Shown: positions 48,009 to 56,105 of the stretch, piece by piece | Layout of the letters: every line of letters begins with the position of its first letter | Numbering within the stretch: the first letter of the stretch is position 1 | Assembly: GCA_963722815.1 (NCBI GenBank) | Contig: CAVROM010000006.1 | Span: 124,001-188,000, forward strand | Direction: 5' to 3' | DNA: 64,000 bases | From: DASQFQ01 sp963722815 | Lineage (GTDB): Bacteria > Actinomycetota > Thermoleophilia > Solirubrobacterales > Solirubrobacteraceae | Notes under the pieces: model-generated | The model's database searches: none | Seen by the model: the letters and a program-made list of their open reading frames with translations, nothing else | What the model was told of the DNA's origin: nothing | Translations under genes and position numbers: made by a program

Positions 48009-49610
48009 ATGCCGGTCCGCACGCTCCCCGCGTGGCCCGCCGGCCGCCCTCTGCGCGCGTGGCAGGAGGAGGCCGTCGCGGCCGCCCTCGCCCATCCCCA
48101 GCGCTCCTTCCTCGCCTCCGCGACGCCCGCGGCGGGCAAGACGACGTTCGGCCTGCACGTCGCGCACCGGATGCTCTCCGAGGGCCGGGTCGGGCGCGTG
48201 TGCATCGTCGCGCCGACCACCCACATCGCCCGCCAGTGGGCGGCCGACGCCGCCCGCTACGGGCTGGACATCGAGCCCAACCGGCCCAACGCCGCCGGGC
48301 CAGAGCCGCGCGACCGCCACGGCGTCGCGGTGACCTACCAGACGCTTGCGGCCGGCCCCAAGGTCCACCGCCGCCGCTGCCAGGAGGTGCCGACGCTGCT
48401 GCTGGCGGACGAGCCGCACCACATGGGCGACCAGGCCGCCTGGGGCCGCAGCGCGCAGTCGGCGTTCGAGGTCGCGCGCTTCCGCCTGCTGCTGTCGGGC
48501 ACGCCGTTCCGCTCCGACAACACGCCGATCCCGTGGATCGCCTACGACGAGGACGGCGTCTCCCGCGCCGACTATGCCTACGGCTACACCGACGCGCTGC
48601 TCGACGGCGTCTGCCGCCCTGTCACGTTCCACACCTACGACGGCGACATGGAGTGGGTGTCCGACGGCCGCCGCCGCCGCGCCGACTTCTCGGTCGGCCT
48701 GCCCGCCGCCGAGGCGGCGCGCCGGCTGCGCACCGCGCTCGACCCCGACGGCGACTGGGTCGCCCACGTCCTGCGCGACGCCGACGCGCGGCTGAGCGAC
48801 CTGCGCTCAGGCCCGCACCCCGAGGCCGGCGGGCTCGTGGTCGCGACCGACATGGAGCACGCGGGGCGGCTGGCCGAGCGGCTGGCGCGGATCTCCGGCG
48901 AGGAGCCGGTGATCGTCACCTCCGAGACCGAGGGCGCCTCGGACCGGATCGCGCGCTTCGCCGCCGGCAGCGGGCGCTGGCTCGTCTCGGTGCTGATGGT
49001 CTCCGAGGGCGTCGACGTGCCGCGGCTGCGCGTCGGCGTCTACGCCACGACCGCGCGCACCGAGCTGTTCTTCCGCCAGGTCGTCGGCCGCTTCGTGCGC
49101 CGCACGCCGACGCCGCGCGAGCAGATGAGCCACCTCTTCCTCGCCTCCGACCCGCGCCTCAAGCAGCTCGCCGCGCAGGTCGAGGAGGAGCGCAACCACG
49201 CGCTCCAGCAGCAGGCCGAGGGCGAGGTCGTGGCCGAGCAGCGCGAGCGCGCGGAGGCGCAGGAGGCGTGGCGGATGCTCTCCTCGAGCGCCCGCCGCGA
49301 CGACGACGTGCTGCAGACCACCCAGCCCGGCGAGGCGCTGCAGTTGTTCGCCGACGCGTCCGCTCCGCCCGCGCCGTCGCCGGCGTTCGCGGCGTTCACC
49401 GCGCCCGAGCCGGAGGCGCGCCACAAGACCCGCGAGCGCCTGCGCGACGAGCGCCGCACGCTGGTCGCCGCCGTCGCGCGCCGCACCGGCGAGGCGCACC
49501 GCGCGATCCACGCGCGGGTCAACCGGGCGACCGGCGCCGGCTCGGTCACGGAGGCCAGCGCGGAGCAGCTCGAGCGCGGCAACCGGCTGCTCGAGCGCAA
49601 ACTCGGCTAA
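48009..49610 (+). CDS. Superfamily 2 DNA/RNA helicase (DEPH box)
   Basis: An intact 533-residue helicase with the two RecA lobes. Motif I is ATPAAGKTTFGLHVA, motif Ia is IVAPTTHIARQW, motif II is LLLADEPHHMGD (DEPH), motif III is LLLSGTPFRSD and motif VI is FRQVVGRFVRRT. A helical C-terminal part (EEERNHALQQQAEGEVVAEQ) is probably a coiled coil. The build resembles SSL2/type III restriction-type helicases; no methylase or nuclease lies nearby, so a repair or RNA role is as likely as defence. The gene stands alone, with two small genes closely after. Confidence 0.85.
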   Translation: MPVRTLPAWPAGRPLRAWQEEAVAAALAHPQRSFLASATPAAGKTTFGLHVAHRMLSEGRVGRVCIVAPTTHIARQWAADAARYGLDIEPNRPNAAGPEPRDRHGVAVTYQTLAAGPKVHRRRCQEVPTLLLADEPHHMGDQAAWGRSAQSAFEVARFRLLLSGTPFRSDNTPIPWIAYDEDGVSRADYAYGYTDALLDGVCRPVTFHTYDGDMEWVSDGRRRRADFSVGLPAAEAARRLRTALDPDGDWVAHVLRDADARLSDLRSGPHPEAGGLVVATDMEHAGRLAERLARISGEEPVIVTSETEGASDRIARFAAGSGRWLVSVLMVSEGVDVPRLRVGVYATTARTELFFRQVVGRFVRRTPTPREQMSHLFLASDPRLKQLAAQVEEERNHALQQQAEGEVVAEQRERAEAQEAWRMLSSSARRDDDVLQTTQPGEALQLFADASAPPAPSPAFAAFTAPEPEARHKTRERLRDERRTLVAAVARRTGEAHRAIHARVNRATGAGSVTEASAEQLERGNRLLERKLG

Positions 49611-49620
49611 CGTCGCGGCA

Positions 49621-49902
49621 ATGGCCGACGACGGGCTCGACGCCCTCTCCTCAGAGCAGCTCCACGATCTGGCGGTGAAGCGCGCCCGCCGACACGTCGA
49701 CGCGCGCTTCTTCTACGACATGATCAAGCTGCTGCCGGTCGCCGAGGCAGGCGCGGGCGAGTACGAGAAGTCCGAAGACGACATCCTGCGGCTGAGCGCG
49801 CACTTCAACGACGTGAGCGACTCCGGCAAGGGCGAGGTCGGCGACCTGATGCGGCCGTTCTACCTCGAGTACCTGCGCGAGCACGGCGTGCATGCTCCCT
49901 GA
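49621..49902 (+). CDS. Small acidic protein of unknown function
   Basis: 93 residues: LDALSSEQLHDLAVKRARRH, VDARFFYDMIKLLPVAEA, then an acidic linker (GAGEYEKSEDDILRLSAHF) and LMRPFYLEYLREHGV. It is predicted all-helical and soluble. The ATG lies 11 bases after the helicase stop, so the two are probably co-transcribed, and its end overlaps the next gene by 11 bases. I do not recognise the family. Confidence 0.7.
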   Translation: MADDGLDALSSEQLHDLAVKRARRHVDARFFYDMIKLLPVAEAGAGEYEKSEDDILRLSAHFNDVSDSGKGEVGDLMRPFYLEYLREHGVHAP

Positions 49903-50275
49903 GTGGCCCACGGGCACTGTCGCGGTGCTCTCGACCGCCGGGCCGCACGCCATCCCCGTCTCTACCGCCACCCGCGCCGGCGACCGGGCGATCCACTTCG
50001 CGCTCGCGCACACGCGCGACTCGCTCGCCCGCCTGCGCGAGGACCCGCGCTGCGCGCTGACGATCCTGGCCGCGGGCGTCGCGGTCACCGCGTACGGCAC
50101 CGCTGCCGTGGTCGACGCGGGCGACCGCGTCGCCTACCTGCGGCTCGAGGTCGAGTCGGTCGAGGACCACGACCAGCCGACGTTCTCTCTCGACGAGGGC
50201 GTGCGCTGGCACTGGACCGACGAACGGGCGGAGGCGGGCGACGCGGAGGTCCGCGCCGCCCTCCAACGGCTCTAG
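49892..50275 (+). CDS. Pyridoxamine 5'-phosphate oxidase-like (FMN-binding split barrel) protein
   Basis: An intact 127-residue protein with the split-barrel pattern: WPTGTVAVLSTAGPHAIPVS, IHFALAHTRDSLARLREDPR, CALTILAAGVAVTAYGTAAV and VESVEDHDQPTFSLDEGVRW. Such proteins bind FMN, F420 or haem and reduce small molecules; F420 use is common in actinobacteria but cannot be told here. It overlaps the small upstream gene by 11 bases and converges with the lysozyme gene, sharing 4 bases. Confidence 0.8.
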   Translation: MLPEWPTGTVAVLSTAGPHAIPVSTATRAGDRAIHFALAHTRDSLARLREDPRCALTILAAGVAVTAYGTAAVVDAGDRVAYLRLEVESVEDHDQPTFSLDEGVRWHWTDERAEAGDAEVRAALQRL

Positions 50276-50967
50276 GTCGTCCGAGCCCGCAGCGCGCGGT
50301 AGCGCACGCGGCGGTTGGCCAGCTTCCAGCCTCCGGCGACCGCCTCGGCGGCGCGCCAGATCGCCTTGCGCCGCCGCCGCATCGCGCGGCGCAGGACGCC
50401 GCGCCGCTCGCGGCCGGCCGGCGTGTCCTCGCCCGCGTGCTTGCGCGCGACGAGCTGGTCGTACTCGCGGCACCAGCTGCGCTCGCGCTTGGTCAGCGCC
50501 GCGAGCGGGCGCGCGGTCGACGGCGTGAGGAAGAGCTTGCGCTCCGCCCTGCGGCGGCGCGTCAGCCCCTCGACCACGTGGCCCTGCGCGCGGTTCCAGC
50601 GCAGCATCTCGTCGGCGGCCCGGTGCCACTGCTGGGCGCGCAGCGCCCTGCCGATCCCGGTGTCGGCGGCGAGCGCGCCGCCGCCGACGTTGTAGACGAA
50701 CACGACGAGCGCGTCGAACTGGTTCTGGTTGAGCAGATGCGCCGTCGGGAGCGCCTCGACGGCGCCCTCATAGCGCTTCGCAAGGTCGCGCTCGAGCAGC
50801 TCGCTCGCCTGCCGCTCGGTCAGGCGCGGGCTGTGCGGCCCGACGCCCTCGGTGTGGCCGTAGCCGATCGTCCACACGCCGCCGAGCTTGTCGAAGTACG
50901 GGCGGCCGCCGAACGGGAAGCCCTCGAACTCCTTGATCAGCGCGATCCCACCGGAGCCGGTGTTCAT
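50272..50967 (-). CDS. Phage-type lysozyme (GH24) with extra C-terminal domain
   Basis: An intact 231-residue muramidase. The GH24 core covers about 1-150: the catalytic Glu in LIKEFEGFPFGG, WTIGYGHTEGVGPHSPRLTE, NQNQFDALVVFVYNVGGGAL and EMLRWNRAQGHVVEGLTRRR. The C-terminal 74 residues (from LTKRERSWCREYDQL to VRYRALRARTT) form a basic domain shared with the M15 peptidase two genes upstream. There is no signal peptide, as in endolysins that need a holin. It overlaps the holin-like gene by 4 bases. Confidence 0.9.
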   Translation of the reverse strand: MNTGSGGIALIKEFEGFPFGGRPYFDKLGGVWTIGYGHTEGVGPHSPRLTERQASELLERDLAKRYEGAVEALPTAHLLNQNQFDALVVFVYNVGGGALAADTGIGRALRAQQWHRAADEMLRWNRAQGHVVEGLTRRRRAERKLFLTPSTARPLAALTKRERSWCREYDQLVARKHAGEDTPAGRERRGVLRRAMRRRRKAIWRAAEAVAGGWKLANRRVRYRALRARTT

Positions 50968-51398
50968 CGCGTGTCACTCCCCACGTAGTCGGGGTTGTCG
51001 ACGGGCATCCCGGCCTCGAGCGCGTGCAGCTCGCTGTCGGCGTAGAACTCCTCGTCGTCGGAGAGCGCCGTCGACTCGTCCTCCTCGAAGTCGGCGGCGG
51101 GGTCCTCGAGGCCGTCGTCGGGCGACAGGCGCTGGCCGGCCGTCATGGCCGCGGCGTCGGTCTTGGCGTCGGCGAGGTTGCGCGCCGCGCGCAGCGTGGC
51201 GTCGCCGCCGATCAGCAGGCCGGCGAGGATCGCCGACCACGTGAGCGCCCCGGAGAGCGCGTCCTGCTGGGCGGCGCTGAGGTCGCCGACGCCGAACGCG
51301 GTCAGGAGCGTGGCGATCGCGGGCACGCCGGCCACGAGCACGGCGCCGAGCTGGGCGGCGGTGATGTCGGGCCGGCGGCCCTGGAAGATGCTGAACAC
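50964..51398 (-). CDS. Holin-like small membrane protein
   Basis: An intact 144-residue protein. Two hydrophobic segments, LGAVLVAGVPAIATLLTAFG (about 17-37) and SAILAGLLIGGDATLRAA (about 55-70), are separated by a short polar loop. A long, strongly acidic C-terminal tail follows (PAADFEEDESTALSDDEEFY). This size and topology fit class II holins, which open the membrane for endolysins. Its position between an M15 peptidase and a GH24 lysozyme on the same strand supports that role. No family name is certain. Confidence 0.65.
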   Translation of the reverse strand: MFSIFQGRRPDITAAQLGAVLVAGVPAIATLLTAFGVGDLSAAQQDALSGALTWSAILAGLLIGGDATLRAARNLADAKTDAAAMTAGQRLSPDDGLEDPAADFEEDESTALSDDEEFYADSELHALEAGMPVDNPDYVGSDTR

Positions 51399-51407
51399 GA
51401 TGTCCTC

Positions 51408-52025
51408 CTATGGGGTTGTGGTTCGGGCGAGCAGCGACCGGTAGCGGGCGCGGCGCTTGAGCCGGTGCCATCCGGTGTGCTGGGCGGCACGCCAGATGGC
51501 CTTGCGGCGGTCGGTCATGAGCCCGCGCAGGGAGGCGCGCCGCTCGCTGCCGTCCGCGGGGTCGTGCCCTGCACGCTTCATGCGCAGGAGCGCGTCGTAC
51601 GTGCGGATCCAGTGGCGCTCCTTCGCCGGGAAGCCCGCGAGCGGGTCGGAGACCTTCTTCGCCAGCCGCTCGAGGTCGTCGCGCGGCACCTCGATGTGCC
51701 ACGCCTCGCCGGGGACGGGGAACGACGCGGCCGCCCCGTGCGAGCGCAGCCACGCGGCGAGGCGGCCGGCGCCGCCGTCGAGCGCGTTGACGTCGATCGC
51801 GTGATCGGGCCGGCCCACGCGGATGTGCGGGGCGGTCGGGCTCGGGAACGCGGCGGTGGCGCCGCCGTGCTGGAACGTGTCCCAGCGCTCCTGCTGCTCC
51901 GCCATCGTCCGGTGCCCGTCGGTGACGAGGAACGAGACCCCGTCGGCCTTCGCCGCGCTGAGCACGGCGTACCACTGGGCGCTGACGCGATCGTCCGCGT
52001 CCCAGCGGCGGTACTTGACGGCCAT
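51408..52025 (-). CDS. M15-type peptidoglycan peptidase with extra C-terminal domain
   Basis: An intact protein of about 205 residues. The M15 (VanY/endolysin L-alanoyl-D-glutamate peptidase-like) zinc site is visible as PDHAIDVN (His and Asp) and GEAWHIEVP (Glu and His). SFLVTDGHRTMAEQQERW is the typical early motif. The last 74 residues (KERHWIRTYDALLRM to ARYRSLLARTT) match the C-terminal domain of the lysozyme. There is no signal peptide. ATG 52025 is chosen, with ggtgg just upstream. It probably cuts peptide stems of peptidoglycan during lysis. Confidence 0.87.
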   Translation of the reverse strand: MAVKYRRWDADDRVSAQWYAVLSAAKADGVSFLVTDGHRTMAEQQERWDTFQHGGATAAFPSPTAPHIRVGRPDHAIDVNALDGGAGRLAAWLRSHGAAASFPVPGEAWHIEVPRDDLERLAKKVSDPLAGFPAKERHWIRTYDALLRMKRAGHDPADGSERRASLRGLMTDRRKAIWRAAQHTGWHRLKRRARYRSLLARTTTP

Positions 52026-52111
52026 GTGCACCACCTCTCTGTCTGCGAGACCGCCCGGTGCGGTCAACTGCTGCGCAGCGTGAGCGGCGGCGGTAAGGCT
52101 CCGGTGCCGTT

Positions 52112-52133
52112 TCGGTAGAGCGTCGGTAGAGCG
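52112..52133 (-). promoter_or_regulatory. 11-bp tandem direct repeat, candidate SARP operator
   Basis: The sequence tcggtagagcg occurs twice in direct, uninterrupted tandem. It lies 87-108 bp upstream of the M15 gene start. SARP-family regulators bind direct repeats with an 11-bp period, and a SARP-type gene lies just upstream at 52445-56065. The match of repeat geometry and regulator family is suggestive, not proof. Confidence 0.45.
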
Positions 52134-52134
52134 C

Positions 52135-52467
52135 TCAGGTGATCTTGAGCTGGACCTCCTGGTGCCACTGGAACGCCTCGATCTGGGCGGGGTGCGGGCT
52201 GAGGACGACCGTCACCGTGACGCCGGACACCTGGGCGGCGCCGGCCTTCCAGAGCTGCGAGCCGCCCTGGTCGCCCTCCGTGAACGTCTCGCCCTCCGCC
52301 TTGGCCAAGCCGTGCGCGACGAGATCGCCCTGCGCGACCACCCAGTGCACGTTGATGTCCGCACCGCTTTTCTTGGCGCGCCTGACGGTGTCCGCATCCA
52401 CGATGCCCTTCACCTGCATCACTCCGCCGGGCACCTCCAGCGGGTCACTGAACTCCGATTTCGGCAT
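52135..52467 (-). CDS. Small beta-rich protein of unknown function
   Basis: An intact 110-residue protein: PLEVPGGVMQVKGIVDADTV, RRAKKSGADINVHWVVAQGD, LVAHGLAKAEGETF, VSGVTVTVVLSPHPAQIEAF and QWHQEVQLKIT. The alternating pattern suggests a beta-sandwich. There is no signal peptide or membrane segment. It overlaps the end of the SARP gene by 23 bases and is probably its translational partner, lying between the regulator and the lysis genes. I do not recognise the family. Confidence 0.7.
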   Translation of the reverse strand: MPKSEFSDPLEVPGGVMQVKGIVDADTVRRAKKSGADINVHWVVAQGDLVAHGLAKAEGETFTEGDQGGSQLWKAGAAQVSGVTVTVVLSPHPAQIEAFQWHQEVQLKIT

Positions 52468-55400
52468 GGTCACCTCCGTCGACCTGTGGTTCGGAGCGTC
52501 GGACGGCGGACCGTGCCCGGTCCGCCGGCACCAGCGCTCCCTTGCGGGTGTAGAGATCGAGAGCTTCGTGCGCGGCCTTGGCCGCGTCGGCGGGCCGGTC
52601 GCGCAGCGCAAGGATCTCGGCGAGCGCGAGCAGCGCGTCGCCGCGGTCGGTCAGCGCGTCGGTGGGCGCGACGAGCGCCACCGCCTCGCGAGCGAGCGCC
52701 TCCGCCTCGTCGTGGAGGCCGCGGTGGGCGAGCACGCGCGCCTGGACGCCGCGCCACATCGCCTGGGTCGTGAGGTCCTCGCGCGCGGCGTCGCGCGCGG
52801 CGGCCGTCGCGTGCGCCTCCGCCTCGTCGCGGCGGCCCTGCTCGTAGCGCGCCTGGGCGAGCAGCGCCTCGGTGGTGGCGAGCAGCGCGTGCTCGCCCAT
52901 CGCGCCCAGCCGGTCGATGTCGCCCTGCAGGCGCGCCGCCGCCGTCGCGGGCGCGCCTGCGAGCAGCTCGACGTACGCCTCGTGGTGGCTGACGCTCGAG
53001 TGCAGGCGGCCGAGCTCGCCAAGGACGGCGTTGGCGTCGGCGATCAGGCGGCGCGCCTCGCCGAAGTCGCCGATCAGCGCCCGCAGGAGCGCGAGCGGAC
53101 GCTGCGTGATCGCCACCGCGACCGGGCTGTCGCGCACCTGCTCGCGGATATCGGTGCACAGCGCGATCGCCTCGTCGACCGGCATCGGGCCGAAGGACGC
53201 GGCCGAGGTGAACCAACCCAGGATCTCGAGCAGCTCGCGCTCGTCGCCGGCGCGCCGCGCGTGCTCGGCGGCCTCCCGCCAGGCGGCCTCGGCGTGCGCG
53301 GCCTGGCTCTCCATCCACGCGGCCCACCCGCGCAGGCGCCAGGCCCGGCAGCGGCCGAGGTCGTCGGTGAGCAGCTCGAGGGCCGCGTCCGCGGCCGCGC
53401 GCGCTCCGTCGAGCCCTGCGCCGGGGTCGGCGTGGACGCGCACGAGCTCTCGCTCGACGCGGGCACGCGCCTCGGCGGCCGGGTCGATCGCCTCCTCCAC
53501 CGCCTCGTCCAGCACGCGCTGCGCCTGGTCGAGCCGACCCGCGTCGAACAGCGCGACGCCGAGCGCCGGCAGCAGCTCGGCGCGTGCGGGGTCGCCGATG
53601 GGCGCGAGCGCCGCTGCGCGCTCGAGCAGCGCCGCGCCGGCGGTGGGGTCGCCGCGCCGCAGGGCCCCACGGGCCGCACTAGCGAGCCGCTGCGTCGCCT
53701 CCGCGGCGAGCGCGTCGTCGCGAGCGATGCCGAGCTCGGCGCGGTAGCGGCAGGCGCGTTCGAGGTGGAAGCCGAGGACCTCGTCCTCCGGGTCGGGCTT
53801 GCCTCGCAGCGACTCGGCGAGCTGCTCGTGCAGCTCGGCACGCCGGCGCTTGGCCATGCCGTGGTAGGCGACCTCGCGGATCAGCGCGTGCGCGAACCGG
53901 AAGGCGTCCTCACCCGCGTGCTCGGGCCGCTCGGGGCGGATGAGCTGCTGGCGCGCCAGCGAGGTCAGCGGCGCGGTCAGGGCGTCCTCGCCCATCAGGG
54001 CAGCGAGCGCGCCGCGATGGAAGCTGCGCCCCTCGACCGCCGCATGCTCGAGCAGCGCGCGCTCGATCGGGTCGAGCAGGTCGAGGCGCGCCGCGAGCAC
54101 CGCCTCGACCGTCGGCGGCAGCTCGCCCTCGGCGCCGATCGCCACCAACTGCTCGAGGAACAGGGGGTTGCCCTCAGCGCGGTCGACCATGCGCCGCGCG
54201 GCGGGGCCTTGGGCGCCGAGGTCCGCGACGAGCGCGAGCGCGTCGCCGTCGTCGAGCGCGTCGAGCCCGACCACCGACGCGCCGCGCTGCGGCGCCGCCC
54301 ACCCCGGCCGGCGCTCGAGCGTCTCCGGCCGGCCCAGGCAGACGAGCAGGATCGGCACGCCGCTGGAGAAGGCGGCGACGTAGTCGAGCAGGTCGAGCAG
54401 CACCGGCTCGGCCCAGTGCACGTCGTCGATGACCACCACCAGCGGGCGCTCGCGCGCCGCGGCCTCGAACAGACGGCGCACGGCCCAGAACGTCTCCTCG
54501 GGCTGGGCGGGCTCGTCGGAGCGCCCGATGGCGCCGAGGACCCGGCGGCCGATCAGGTCCGCCTGCTCGTCGCCGGCGAGCAGCCCGTCGAGGTCGCCGA
54601 GCTGACGGACGATCTCCGCCAGCGGGCGGTAGGCGTTCGCGTCGCCGTAGCTCTCGCAGCGGCCGCTGACCACGGTGGCGGCGTCGCGCATCCCCACGGC
54701 GGCTTCGCCGGCGAGCCGGGACTTGCCGATCCCCGGCGGCCCGACGACTGCGAGCCGCCGCGCGGCCTGCTCGCGCGTGGTGACCGCGAGCGCATCGCGG
54801 ATCTGCTCGACCTCCCGTGCGCGGCCGACGAACGCGGTGGTCGGCGGCCGCGCCTCGAGCGGCGGCGCGGTGGCGAGCTCGTCGAACCGCCAGGCCTCGC
54901 CGCCAAGCGGCTCCGCCCGCACGCCCGTGCCCATCAGCCCGCGAGCGCGCCCGCCGATCAGCACCTGCGACGGCGCGGCGCGGGCGGCGAGCACGGCAGC
55001 GGCGCCGATCGGGCCGCCGGTCGCGAACGTCTCACGACGGGCGCCGGCGGCGACGAACACCTCGCCCGCCTCGATGCCGAGCTGCACCGGCTCGCCGGCG
55101 TCACGCAACTCGGCGGCGGCGCGCGCGGCGCGCAGGGCGTCGTCCTCGTGCAGCTGCTCGAGCCCGAAGACCCCGATCACGGAGTCGCCGGTCACGCTCT
55201 CGACCGTGCCGCCGTGCTGCTCGATCACCTCCGCGCAGCGGTCGAGCACCGCGTGGAGCGACTCCGGGTCGAGCTGCTCGCTGACCGCGGCCGCGAGGAC
55301 GCCGACGAGCTTGCGCCGGCGCTCCGTCGTGCGGGGCGGCGCCGGGTCCATGGCGACCGGGACCGGGCGCGGCGCATCGAGCTCCGGGTCCTGGTCCAGC

Positions 55401-56065
55401 ATCAGTCGTTGCAGGCGCCGCAGCTCCTCGCCCGGCTCCAGCCCCAGCTCGTCGGCGAGGAAGCTCCGCGTGTCGCGGTAGACCGCCAGCGCGTCGGCCT
55501 GGCGGCCCGCGCGGTAGAGCGCGAGCATGAGCTGCGCGCGGAGGTGCTCGCGCAGCGGGTGGGCGGTGACGAGCTCCTGCAGCTCGGCGACCAGCTCGGC
55601 GTCGAGGCCGGCACCGAGGTCCGCCTCGATCCGCCGCTCCATCACGGCGAGCCGCTGCTCCCCGAGCCGCTCCGCCTCGCTCGCGGCCAGGCCCTCGAAC
55701 GTCATTCCTTGCAGCGGCTCACCGCGCCACAGCGCCAGCGCGTCGCGGTAGCGCCCCTCGGCGGCCAGGCGCTCGAACAGCGCGGCGTCGAGGTGCTCGG
55801 GCGCCAGCACGTACCCGTGCGCCCGCGTGGCGATCACGTCGGCGCCGAGGATCCGCCGCAGGCTGGAGACGTAGCCCTGGATCCCCTTGGCCGCGGTCGA
55901 CGGCGGCTGCTCGCCCCAGAGCTCGGTCATCAGCCGCGTCGGCGACACGATCTCGCCCGCGTGCAGGAGCAGCACGGCCAGCAGCGTCTGCTGCTTGGTG
56001 GCGCCCAGCTCGAGGGCCCGGCCATCCTGCGTCACCTCGAGCGGACCGAGGATCCGAAACTCCAT
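52445..56065 (-). CDS. Large SARP/BTAD transcriptional regulator with cyclase-like, ATPase and TPR regions
   Basis: An intact protein of about 1206 residues. An OmpR-type winged helix at about 1-95 (MEFRILGPLEVTQDGRALEL, LMTELWGEQPPSTAAKGIQG) is followed by the BTAD domain to about 240. A degenerate nucleotide-cyclase-like domain is at about 255-380 (LVGVLAAAVSEQ, TVESVTGDSVIGVFG). An AAA/STAND ATPase follows at about 390-680 (FVGRAREVEQI, Walker A VVGPPGIGKSRLAGE, Walker B PLVVVIDDVHWAEPVLLDLL). The rest is TPR-like helices. Such regulators switch on neighbouring genes after ligand and ATP binding. It leads a minus-strand run ending in the lysis cassette. Confidence 0.9.
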   Translation of the reverse strand: MEFRILGPLEVTQDGRALELGATKQQTLLAVLLLHAGEIVSPTRLMTELWGEQPPSTAAKGIQGYVSSLRRILGADVIATRAHGYVLAPEHLDAALFERLAAEGRYRDALALWRGEPLQGMTFEGLAASEAERLGEQRLAVMERRIEADLGAGLDAELVAELQELVTAHPLREHLRAQLMLALYRAGRQADALAVYRDTRSFLADELGLEPGEELRRLQRLMLDQDPELDAPRPVPVAMDPAPPRTTERRRKLVGVLAAAVSEQLDPESLHAVLDRCAEVIEQHGGTVESVTGDSVIGVFGLEQLHEDDALRAARAAAELRDAGEPVQLGIEAGEVFVAAGARRETFATGGPIGAAAVLAARAAPSQVLIGGRARGLMGTGVRAEPLGGEAWRFDELATAPPLEARPPTTAFVGRAREVEQIRDALAVTTREQAARRLAVVGPPGIGKSRLAGEAAVGMRDAATVVSGRCESYGDANAYRPLAEIVRQLGDLDGLLAGDEQADLIGRRVLGAIGRSDEPAQPEETFWAVRRLFEAAARERPLVVVIDDVHWAEPVLLDLLDYVAAFSSGVPILLVCLGRPETLERRPGWAAPQRGASVVGLDALDDGDALALVADLGAQGPAARRMVDRAEGNPLFLEQLVAIGAEGELPPTVEAVLAARLDLLDPIERALLEHAAVEGRSFHRGALAALMGEDALTAPLTSLARQQLIRPERPEHAGEDAFRFAHALIREVAYHGMAKRRRAELHEQLAESLRGKPDPEDEVLGFHLERACRYRAELGIARDDALAAEATQRLASAARGALRRGDPTAGAALLERAAALAPIGDPARAELLPALGVALFDAGRLDQAQRVLDEAVEEAIDPAAEARARVERELVRVHADPGAGLDGARAAADAALELLTDDLGRCRAWRLRGWAAWMESQAAHAEAAWREAAEHARRAGDERELLEILGWFTSAASFGPMPVDEAIALCTDIREQVRDSPVAVAITQRPLALLRALIGDFGEARRLIADANAVLGELGRLHSSVSHHEAYVELLAGAPATAAARLQGDIDRLGAMGEHALLATTEALLAQARYEQGRRDEAEAHATAAARDAAREDLTTQAMWRGVQARVLAHRGLHDEAEALAREAVALVAPTDALTDRGDALLALAEILALRDRPADAAKAAHEALDLYTRKGALVPADRARSAVRRSEPQVDGGDHAEIGVQ

Positions 56066-56105
56066 CACGTGATCGCGCCTTTCAGCGCGACCGTACCGGC
56101 TCCGG

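Noticed and set aside
48009..49610. Defence island around the SF2 helicase
   Set aside because: The helicase has no adjacent nuclease, methylase or other known defence partner; neighbours are a small unknown protein and an FMN-binding protein.
50272..52025. Intact prophage
   Set aside because: No capsid, tail, terminase, portal, integrase or attachment-site repeats are seen on either side; flanking genes are ordinary chromosomal ones.
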